NCBI GenBank assembly: GCA_964614415.1
Contig: CAZTLE010000095.1
Span: forward strand, 1-15,300
Direction: 5' to 3'
Length of the DNA: 15,300 nt
From: CAZTLE01 sp964614415
GTDB taxonomy: Bacteria > Bacteroidota > Bacteroidia > Flavobacteriales > Flavobacteriaceae
Shown: piece by piece, positions 7,181 to 13,260 of the stretch
How positions within the stretch are numbered: the first letter of the stretch is position 1
How the letters are laid out: the number at the start of each line of letters is the position of its first letter
Position numbers and translations under genes: made by a program
Notes under the pieces: generated by a model
Seen by the model: the letters and a program-made list of their open reading frames with translations, nothing else
What the model was told of the DNA's origin: nothing
The model's database searches: none

Positions 7181-9489
7181 AAAATAACTCTGAACAGGAA
7201 ATTGGGCGTAAAGCCAAGTGAGAACTTATCGATCACCTGTATGGGATCGTTTAAGTTGTTGTTTCCGATATACTCCCTGCTAAGTTGATTTTGCCGATCG
7301 TAGACGTTGCGAACTGAGATCCCAATCTTCCCTTTCAGATTGTCCTTTCTCGAAAAAAAGAAATCGTAGGTAGACGAGATATCCAGGCGATGGTACTCCG
7401 GCAGTCTTTCCGTATTGATGCCCTGAAAGATTACTCCACCATCGTCGAAAGGCATGATCGCCCGTGTAAAAGGCTTGCCGGTACGCCAGTACCACGCCAT
7501 AGCCACCTGAAACTGCTTGCTTTTGTATGAAACGGTTGCAGTGACCGCGTGCTGGATATTGTTGCTCGCTGTGAAATTCCGATTATTATTAAAAGCCTCG
7601 AAGCGGTTTTGCACTGTGTTAAAAGAATAATTCAGCCAGGTACGAAACTTCCGCAGGTCCTTCTTAACATAGAAGTCGATCCCGTAGATGTCTTGTTCTC
7701 CAATTTGAAATTCACTGTTATCCGGATTCAGGAAACCTAATGATAAGGCCGTGATTCCGTCCACCTTTTTATAGTAATTGTCAATATCCACACTCCAACC
7801 CTTGTAGTCATAGATAAAACCGGCGGTCACCTGCCAACTGTTTATAATGGGAAAAGTCTCACCATCTGCCAGGCGCCAAAGCCGGTTTTCGAGGGACAGG
7901 TCACTCAACACGGTTTCGTCGATCTCTGAAATTATCTGATTCTTGATCTCCCCTGTTACCTGAGCCTTAGTGTTCCTGAACAGCTCACGGGTAAGTACCA
8001 CACGAGGCTCAAAACGAACGGCTTCCAGTTCCTGATAGTAGTTCATACGCAGGCCGACACTATAATCAAACCATTTGAGATTGTTGGATGTATAATGTCC
8101 GAACACGGCATGGGTGGAAGCCACGGTCTGATCGCGGTCCAGCACGAAATCCAGTTCGCCGTCATCAAAGAAAGCATAGCTTACATCCTTTAGACCGTAC
8201 TGATATCCCGCAGTAAGCTGATCGGAATTGGGTAAGGTCATGTCAATCTCGGACGTAAGCGCCGAATCGAAGATCACATTACGCTTCTGAAACTCACGGG
8301 CCTGCTCATCATTTTCCAGAGTAATGAATTGATAAAAGAACCGATACCTGGAAAAATAGGCCTGGGTTCGTTGTCGAATGCGGTCATTCCAGGTAGTTTC
8401 CCAGGTGAGGCCATAACTCTGATTGCGACTGTTCAGCACGTCATTGAAGGACTGAGGAGAATCCATGGGATCGCTCACATTGTCCAAATTATTATCGATG
8501 TAGAGCACGCTCAACGACAAGGTATTAATAGCGTCCGGCCTGTAGATCACCTTTGCGTTGAAATCCGTAAAGAAAAAGTCGTTGGTGGTATTTGTGGCAT
8601 TCTCCAGTTTGGTGGTTTGAAATACCTTATCGGCCAAAGCATCAAAAGTGAAGGACTCGTATATTTCACTAAAACTACGGCGACCGGCTAGGTGTATGCT
8701 CAACTGATCTTCCACCAGGGGTATTTCGAGATAGGCATCGGCATTCAGGGCGTTTAGCCCAGCACCGGCTCGTATTCGTGAGGGGATCTCATTGGCCGAT
8801 TCAATCTCAATTACGCTGGAGATCCGTTCTCCGAAGCGAGGATGCGTTCCCTTGTTATGAAAAGTCACGCTGCGGGTCACGTTGGGATTAAAGGGCGAGA
8901 TCATACCAAAGAGATGTCCTTTGTGGTAGATATTCATACCGTCCCAGATAACGCGATTCTGATCGGACCGCCCTCCCCGTACAATAAGTCCGGTCGCGGT
9001 TTCATTGGGGCTCACAACACCCGGAAGTAGTTGCAAACTCTCCAGAATATCTGCCTCGGTAAGGCCCGGAAGAACATCGAGGCGCCTCGGCAGCACTTCA
9101 TAGGTGCCATCTTTAAATCTTGAGATTCCACGACTTATGTAGCCGTTTACAACGACATTGTCCAACTTCTGAATCTCACGCAATACAGAAGGTTGAGTTC
9201 CAATACTTATGTATCGTTGGTTTAGAAATTGAAAGTTAAGATCGGTTTGGGATTCCAGTGCACTTAAGGCCTCATTCAATGTACGGGATCGTGACTCCAT
9301 AGAAATACGTTGTCCCTCAACGTCATCGTCCTTGTAAGAGAATCGAACATCAAAAAGACTTTCCAATTCCTGCAGAACGGTGGTCACAGGAGCGTCGCTA
9401 AAAGACATAGAAAAACTAGCCTCTTCCTGGGAAAAGGCTAAGATTGGGGTCAAAAAAGATAAAACAACGAATATGTATTGTTTAATCAT
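7177..9489 (-). CDS. TonB-dependent receptor with N-terminal STN signalling domain
   Basis: A 770-residue outer-membrane receptor. A signal peptide occupies residues 1-20 (cleavage near AFSQ). Residues about 24-97 are a STN (secretin/TonB N-terminal) domain of the FecA signalling kind (TTVLQELESLFDVRFSY, then EALSALESQTDLNFQFLNQRYISI). A plug follows at about 125-231 with LQLLPGVVSP, GLIVRGGRSDQNRVIWDGMNIY and LFGMISPFNPN; then the 22-strand barrel, ending in aromatic RVIF as outer-membrane barrels do. Bacteroidetes receptors usually carry a CarboxypepD_reg beta-sandwich between STN and plug; here it is absent and a short NVVVNGYIS linker joins them. Its ATG overlaps the fecR stop by 4 bases, so FecR and receptor are coupled. 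No SusD partner is present, which argues against a glycan-utilisation locus. The ligand is unknown. Confidence 0.93.
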   Translation of the reverse strand: MIKQYIFVVLSFLTPILAFSQEEASFSMSFSDAPVTTVLQELESLFDVRFSYKDDDVEGQRISMESRSRTLNEALSALESQTDLNFQFLNQRYISIGTQPSVLREIQKLDNVVVNGYISRGISRFKDGTYEVLPRRLDVLPGLTEADILESLQLLPGVVSPNETATGLIVRGGRSDQNRVIWDGMNIYHKGHLFGMISPFNPNVTRSVTFHNKGTHPRFGERISSVIEIESANEIPSRIRAGAGLNALNADAYLEIPLVEDQLSIHLAGRRSFSEIYESFTFDALADKVFQTTKLENATNTTNDFFFTDFNAKVIYRPDAINTLSLSVLYIDNNLDNVSDPMDSPQSFNDVLNSRNQSYGLTWETTWNDRIRQRTQAYFSRYRFFYQFITLENDEQAREFQKRNVIFDSALTSEIDMTLPNSDQLTAGYQYGLKDVSYAFFDDGELDFVLDRDQTVASTHAVFGHYTSNNLKWFDYSVGLRMNYYQELEAVRFEPRVVLTRELFRNTKAQVTGEIKNQIISEIDETVLSDLSLENRLWRLADGETFPIINSWQVTAGFIYDYKGWSVDIDNYYKKVDGITALSLGFLNPDNSEFQIGEQDIYGIDFYVKKDLRKFRTWLNYSFNTVQNRFEAFNNNRNFTASNNIQHAVTATVSYKSKQFQVAMAWYWRTGKPFTRAIMPFDDGGVIFQGINTERLPEYHRLDISSTYDFFFSRKDNLKGKIGISVRNVYDRQNQLSREYIGNNNLNDPIQVIDKFSLGFTPNFLFRVIF

Positions 9490-10415
9490 TCATGTGGGCT
9501 GAGCACGATCACATTCCCTTCCTTCTGCTCATAGCGCACCTTCATGGGGCTAAATACTGAGGCCAGGGCAACGTTCAAATCATCATGTCCAAAACTTCCG
9601 GTAAAGATCATGCTGGTATCAATGGTTTGGCTATCAAATGTAATATTGTATTGTTCTTCCAGTTCGGCTATAACATATTTCAGCGGAACACTTAGGAAGC
9701 TGCTTTCCCTTGTGATCCATGAAGGTTGAGTGGTAGGCACTTCCCAGTTCTCATCGTCATTTCCATTTATCTTGCGGAAGGCATCTCCCGCTGTTAAAAC
9801 AGTCTCATTTCCCTGATAACTCACCCGAACACGGCCTTCAAAGCAAATTACTTCAAAAAAGTCGGAATTCGAATTCACATTGAACTGTGTTCCCAGCACT
9901 TGAACTGTCCCATTGGGAGTCTCCACTCGAAATGTATCACCTGTTTCCACACTGAAATAGGCTTCACCATCCAGATTTACCAGGCGGTCCTCGTCCCAGT
10001 TTGATTTGTTATAAGTGATCGAGGATTTCGCATTGAGAACGACTTGCGAATCGTCGGGTAATCGTAACTCAGATTGCTCTGCAATCGATGTGGTGACGGT
10101 GGTTGATCCATTTCCGATAACGCTAAACAGGCCAAAGAACAATATGGCCATAGCCGCCACGGAAGCCGCCCAACCCAGATAAAGCCTGCGTACTTTTGAC
10201 TTCTTTCGGGTTTCCAGACGATGCTGCAGGCACGAGAAGGAGTCATCGACTGACCCTTCCAGGGACGCATATACATCGAGTCCGTCACGCAATTTCAATA
10301 AGGTTTCAAAGTCGGATTCTGAAACGCGTTCCCGCATTTCGGCATCGGTTAATTGACCTTCCATCCACTGCGCAACATGGAACTCTTTGTTTGTATGATC
10401 ATCTAATTGGGCCAT
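9486..10415 (-). CDS. fecR: FecR-family anti-sigma factor
   Basis: A 309-residue single-pass inner-membrane regulator. The cytoplasmic N-terminus (about 1-75) contains the sigma-binding VAQWMEGQLTDAEM segment. One membrane helix lies at about 81-101. The periplasmic FecR domain covers about 105-215 (SELRLPDDSQVVLNAKSS, LDGEAYFSV, VLGTQFNV, EGRVRVSY). A C-terminal DUF4974-like domain (about 236-306) begins FLSVPLKYVIAELEEQYNI and would contact the receptor's STN domain. In the family, FecR holds or activates its ECF sigma according to receptor state. The gene overlaps the receptor start by 4 bases, but is separated by 487 bp from the sigma gene, which is unusual. A shared ECF-like promoter motif lies just upstream and would leave almost no leader. 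Confidence 0.94.
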   Translation of the reverse strand: MAQLDDHTNKEFHVAQWMEGQLTDAEMRERVSESDFETLLKLRDGLDVYASLEGSVDDSFSCLQHRLETRKKSKVRRLYLGWAASVAAMAILFFGLFSVIGNGSTTVTTSIAEQSELRLPDDSQVVLNAKSSITYNKSNWDEDRLVNLDGEAYFSVETGDTFRVETPNGTVQVLGTQFNVNSNSDFFEVICFEGRVRVSYQGNETVLTAGDAFRKINGNDDENWEVPTTQPSWITRESSFLSVPLKYVIAELEEQYNITFDSQTIDTSMIFTGSFGHDDLNVALASVFSPMKVRYEQKEGNVIVLSPHE

Positions 10416-10422
10416 AAACTAT

Positions 10423-10454
10423 TAGTTAGACAATTTGTTTTTTATTTACCCTAC
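10423..10454 (-). promoter_or_regulatory. Predicted ECF-sigma promoter of fecR-receptor operon
   Basis: The minus strand reads GTAGGGTA (10454-10447), 13 bases, TTGTCTAACTA (10433-10423). The same two boxes with the same 13-base gap occur upstream of the lipoprotein gene at 11469-11500. From AGGGTA to TCTAAC the spacer is 16 bases, typical for ECF sigma -35/-10 pairs. The predicted start near 10418 leaves only about 3 bases before the fecR ATG. Confidence 0.7.
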
Positions 10455-10464
10455 TATCTATTAG

Positions 10465-10496
10465 GTTTATTTGTTGATTTGTTTATCTGTTTATTC
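10465..10496. repeat. Four imperfect 8-bp tandem repeats upstream of the fecR promoter
   Basis: GTTTATTT, GTTGATTT, GTTTATCT, GTTTATTC follow head to tail on the plus strand. They end ten bases upstream of the fecR -35-like box. They could be an AT-rich UP-like element, a protein-binding array, or neutral low-complexity DNA. Confidence 0.55.
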
Positions 10497-10616
10497 GTAA
10501 GTCGTCCTGATTCTTGTCTCATGGTTCATGGTTAATAGTTGCAGGTTGCAAGTTTGTAGCTTTGATTTAGAGGCTCTCAACACCCAAAATCCGAATAAAT
10601 TCCAAGCTCAAAATCC

Positions 10617-10637
10617 ACCCTTCGACAAGTTCAGGGT
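10617..10637. repeat. REP-like dispersed palindromic element
   Basis: ACCCT at 10617-10621 and AGGGT at 10633-10637 enclose an 11-base centre containing TCGACAAG. From memory, close variants of this CCCTTCGACAAG(C/T)TCAGGG element are scattered between genes in many bacterial genomes; the copy number here cannot be judged from one window. Confidence 0.5.
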
Positions 10638-10670
10638 AAAAATTCCAAATAAAATTCCAAAACCCAGATA

Positions 10671-10729
10671 AAATTCAAAACTCAAAATTTAAAATTCAAA
10701 ACTTAAAACTAAAAGCCTCACACCTTCCC
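10671..10729. repeat. Direct repeat copy 1 (AAATTCAAAACTC tract)
   Basis: This tract starts AAATTCAAAACTCAAAATT and ends AGCCTCACACCTTCCC. It closely matches the tract at 10863-10914, which ends AGCCTCAAACCTTACC and runs into the sigma gene's stop codon. In the matching minus-strand frame, copy 1 ends a 12-codon peptide finishing KYGKV, comparable with the sigma C-terminus VIGKV. Confidence 0.65.
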
Positions 10730-10862
10730 GTACTTCGATACTTCTTCCTCCACCATAGTTCCGGAAGACACTCAGTACTCCCTTTTCCATCTTCGGTCAC
10801 ATATCTGAATACCTTCCAAAGGCAATCTCTCGTCTCTCTTCTCTAATCACCTCAATACTCAA

Positions 10863-10914
10863 AAATTCAAAACTCAAAATTCAACACTTAAAACTTAAAG
10901 CCTCAAACCTTACC
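10863..10914. repeat. Direct repeat copy 2, overlapping the 3' end of the sigma gene
   Basis: Second copy of the tract at 10671-10729. Its last 12 bases cover the final codons and the TGA (10905-10903) of the sigma gene, so the duplicated segment includes coding sequence. Confidence 0.65.
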
Positions 10915-11415
10915 AATCACCTCTTTCATGGTCATTAAGGCCAGATGCATTCGTTTTTCCACCGCTTTTACCGAAAGGTTCAGTTCTTCGGCTATTTCGC
11001 GATACTTCTTCTTTTCAATGCGGCTCATCAGGAAAACCTCTCGCTGACCCTCCGGAAGTGCTGCTATGGCGCCTTCGATCTTCTCGAGAAACTCCTGCTC
11101 CACCATTAGGAATTCCGGCGATTCGTTGGTAATCCTGTCCCCCAGCCCTTTCCTGTGTTTTTGAATCACTTTCTCACGCTTCTTGTAATTAAGGAACAAA
11201 TTATTGGCTGTTGTGAACAGGTAGTTCTTCGCCTTGGAAGGATCCACATTGGCACAATGGTCCCATAACTTGATAAAAGCATCGTGCATAAGGTCTTCGG
11301 CCAATTCCATATTCCCGGTTTTGAAATACAGAAAACGCCTCAGTTCTTTGGCATGGGCCCGAAAGATAGATTCGTACGTATGTTGTTCGCAAATTTTGCC
11401 TGCAGAGCGGGACAT
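10903..11415 (-). CDS. ECF-type RNA polymerase sigma factor
   Basis: A 170-residue sigma-70 family factor of the ECF class, with only regions 2 and 4. Region 2 spans about 14-80 (YESIFRAHAKELRRFLYF, AEDLMHDAFIKLW with the conserved Asp-rich helix, then YLFTTANNLFLNYKK). Region 4 spans about 118-165 (LPEGQREVFLMSRIEKKKYREIAEELNLSVKAVEKR), with the usual -35-binding helix-turn-helix. The open frame reaches a TTG at 11439, but that codon lies inside a perfect TAGCTTTG -7 box, so the ATG at 11415 is chosen. It should be controlled by FecR at 9486-10415 and direct transcription from the paired GTAGGGTA/TTGTCTAACTA sites. Separation from fecR by 487 bp and a housekeeping-type promoter of its own are unusual. 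Confidence 0.94.
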   Translation of the reverse strand: MSRSAGKICEQHTYESIFRAHAKELRRFLYFKTGNMELAEDLMHDAFIKLWDHCANVDPSKAKNYLFTTANNLFLNYKKREKVIQKHRKGLGDRITNESPEFLMVEQEFLEKIEGAIAALPEGQREVFLMSRIEKKKYREIAEELNLSVKAVEKRMHLALMTMKEVIGKV

Positions 11416-11436
11416 AATACTCGGAATTCCTATAGT

Positions 11437-11444
11437 CAAAGCTA
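11437..11444 (-). promoter_or_regulatory. Housekeeping-type -7 box of the sigma gene
   Basis: The minus strand reads TAGCTTTG, a perfect TAnnTTTG. Predicted transcription would start near 11431, 16 bases before the ATG at 11415. No clear TTG is seen near -33. The sigma gene lacks the GTAGGGTA/TTGTCTAACTA motif, so it seems not to be autoregulated. Confidence 0.5.
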
Positions 11445-11468
11445 TGTAAAAAATAAAATTGTTTTTCG

Positions 11469-11500
11469 GTAGGGTATTTCCCAGTCAGGTTGTCTAACTA
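11469..11500 (+). promoter_or_regulatory. Predicted ECF-sigma promoter of the Kazal-like lipoprotein gene
   Basis: GTAGGGTA (11469-11476), 13 bases, TTGTCTAACTA (11490-11500): identical boxes and spacing to the fecR upstream site, although the spacer bases differ. The predicted start near 11505 gives a 46-base leader before the ATG at 11551. TGTC/GACA around 11491-11506 forms a small additional inverted repeat. Confidence 0.7.
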
Positions 11501-11550
11501 CAAGACAGCGGCTTTAAAACGTTCCGATTTCAAACTCTAAATCAGCCCAA

Positions 11551-13113
11551 ATGAAAAAACTTAAATTATTCGTTTTCAGCTTACTATCCGCACTTGTTGT
11601 ACTAAGTGCCTGTACCAACAGCGATTCGTTCGTGGAGGACCTGTCCGATCCCCAGGAAAGCGCTGCGCTTAGAGCGGCCATCGAACAATTGGAAACCCTG
11701 TACGACGATCAGGGAAATCCAATTTCGGATCAACAACCTACCGGAAATCTCATCTTCGATTTCTGTTTTGAGTTCGTATATCCCATTGAACTCATCTATA
11801 ATAATGGAACTACGGTAACCATAAACGGTCTTCAGGACCTCATCGCGGTTATCATTAATCAAACTCCCGAATTATTTATAGTTGGCATCGAATATCCTTT
11901 TGATGTTATTGTTTGGAATCCGGCGTCCGACCAGCTTGAGGTAATCACTATTAACAATGAAGCCGAATTCCTGGACTTGTTGGAAAGCTGCAATTTTGGC
12001 GATTGCCAGTGCCCAAATATCGATGATCCCGTTTGTGTAGAGATCATTACCGGTAACGGAACAACAGAGATCATTACATTCCAAAATGCCTGCTTCGCGG
12101 AATGTGAAGGCTTTACGGAAGACGACTTTATAGAATGTCCGAACGATTGTGATTGTCCGGCCGTATTTGAGCCTGTATGTGTTATGAGTGCGGGAGCCAT
12201 TCTGCAATTCGACAACTTCTGTCTGGCACAATGCGCAGGATTTGATCAGGGCGACCTAGTTGACTGTCCGAACGACTGTGGAATTTTCGATCTCGAGGTT
12301 GAAGTGGGTGAATGTAATAATGACGGAACCTACAATATCATTCTTAATTTTGAAGTACAGAATCCCGGCAATGATTTCTTCGATGTCTTTGCTTCCAACG
12401 GAAACATTCTGGGAACCTTCGCCATCGCCGAATTACCGGTGACCATAGAGAATTATCCACAGACCGGAGAGCCTGTAGACTTTGCCGTAGTATGTATCAA
12501 CGATCAGCCGAACTGCTGTGCCGATGTGGAATGGCAAGCTCCTGATTGTAATTCAGGCGGAGACTGCGCCATCTCGAACCTTCAGGTTGAGGTGGGAGAT
12601 TGCAACCCTGCCGCCAATGGAACTTATCCGCTTACGATCAACTTCGATGTGGAGAATCCGGGGAACGATTTCTTTGATGTCTTTGTGAGAAACGAGGAAT
12701 ATATTGGTACTTACCTCATCGCGGATCTTCCGGTCACCATAGAAGAGTTTGAGGTTAGCGGTCTGCCGTTCGATTTCGTGGAAGTATGTATCAATGATGT
12801 ACAGAATTGTTGTGCTGAGACCGAGTGGGAATCACCGGCTTGCAACGCGGATTGTAATTGCCCGGCTACCTTCGACCCGGTTTGTGTTGAGGCAGGAAAC
12901 ACGATTATAACCTATCAGAACGAATGTTATGCTATTTGTGATGGTTGGACTCCCAATAACTTTGTGAATTGTCCCAGCGATTGCCTGGACTGTATGAATG
13001 AACCTTATGATCCGGTATGTGTCGAACTGAACGGTGCGATTATCACCTACTACAACGCTTGTTTGGCACTTTGTGATGGATTCACACCGAACGATTTTAT
13101 TAATTGTAACTAA
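11551..13113 (+). CDS. Cysteine-rich lipoprotein with four Kazal-like modules and two Ig-like repeats
   Basis: A 520-residue protein. Lipoprotein signal: MKKLKLFVFS, hydrophobic core, lipobox LSAC with Cys21. Residues about 30-150 form an N-terminal domain (FDFCFEFVYPIEL, NNGTTVTINGLQDL) of a type I recall from uncharacterised flavobacterial proteins. Then come Kazal-like modules at about 152-199 and 200-243, two Ig-like repeats at 244-333 and 339-431, and Kazal-like modules at 435-478 and 480-519. Each module shows P-V-C, an [YF]xNxC or related core, and CxGF/CDGW before a (I/V)xC ending. The classical Kazal VCGSDG loop is altered to VCVE or VCVM, so inhibition of serine proteases is only possible, not shown. 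It lies divergent from the sigma gene, shares the fecR promoter motif and ends at a strong terminator. An outer-surface location is inferred; it could be an inhibitor or the receptor's ligand-binding partner. Confidence 0.85.
   Translation: MKKLKLFVFSLLSALVVLSACTNSDSFVEDLSDPQESAALRAAIEQLETLYDDQGNPISDQQPTGNLIFDFCFEFVYPIELIYNNGTTVTINGLQDLIAVIINQTPELFIVGIEYPFDVIVWNPASDQLEVITINNEAEFLDLLESCNFGDCQCPNIDDPVCVEIITGNGTTEIITFQNACFAECEGFTEDDFIECPNDCDCPAVFEPVCVMSAGAILQFDNFCLAQCAGFDQGDLVDCPNDCGIFDLEVEVGECNNDGTYNIILNFEVQNPGNDFFDVFASNGNILGTFAIAELPVTIENYPQTGEPVDFAVVCINDQPNCCADVEWQAPDCNSGGDCAISNLQVEVGDCNPAANGTYPLTINFDVENPGNDFFDVFVRNEEYIGTYLIADLPVTIEEFEVSGLPFDFVEVCINDVQNCCAETEWESPACNADCNCPATFDPVCVEAGNTIITYQNECYAICDGWTPNNFVNCPSDCLDCMNEPYDPVCVELNGAIITYYNACLALCDGFTPNDFINCN
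12280..12843 (+). repeat. Duplicated Ig-like domain inside the lipoprotein gene
   Basis: Segments 12280-12549 and 12565-12843 encode two ~90-residue copies sharing LEVEVGEC/LQVEVGDC, NPGNDFFDVF, PVTIE and VCIND..NCCA..EW. DNA similarity is high around NPGNDFFDVF, suggesting a fairly recent in-frame duplication. Confidence 0.85.
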
Positions 13114-13151
13114 GTTAGGTTCGTTAGTTAAGTTAGTTTGTCTAAACTTGG

Positions 13152-13182
13152 AAAGAGGCCGCATAATGCGGTCTCTTTTTTT
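13152..13182 (+). terminator. Rho-independent terminator after the lipoprotein gene
   Basis: AAAGAGGCCGC (13152-13162), loop ATAAT, GCGGTCTCTTT (13168-13178), then T's to 13182. The stem is about 11 bp with one G-U wobble. It isolates the lipoprotein gene from ftsK. Confidence 0.92.
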
Positions 13183-13233
13183 ATGGCTATCCGTGATTCA
13201 AGTCTGCCCTGGTACTATAAAATTTTATCTGGC

Positions 13234-13260
13234 TTGTACCGTTTGATATTTGTACTTTTA
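13234..13260 (+). promoter_or_regulatory. Candidate ftsK promoter
   Basis: TTG at 13234-13236, 16-base spacer, TACTTTTA at 13253-13260 (TAnnTTTR). The predicted start near 13267 would place a normal short leader before the codon at 13280 where ATG is expected, and would exclude the TTG at 13250 as the start. Confidence 0.4.

Larger units (their letters stand above)
10455..10902. other. Non-coding, repeat-rich spacer between fecR and the sigma gene
   Basis: No convincing reading frame exists on either strand. The stretch holds the 8-bp array, two direct CATGGTT copies (10520-10533), a REP-like ACCCT...AGGGT element, and two copies of an AAATTCAAAACTC-type tract. I see no intrinsic terminator for the sigma gene here, so read-through from sigma into fecR is possible. 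Confidence 0.7.

Noticed and set aside
10705..10765. Short minus-strand peptide ending KYGKV as a possible small gene
   Set aside because: It has only about 12 codons with no start signal; it is better explained as part of the duplicated tract.
13114..13150. TTGTCTAAAC at about 13138-13147, resembling the second box of the shared promoter motif
   Set aside because: No GTAGGGTA lies 13 bases upstream (only a GTTAGGTT at a different spacing), and the terminator follows at once.
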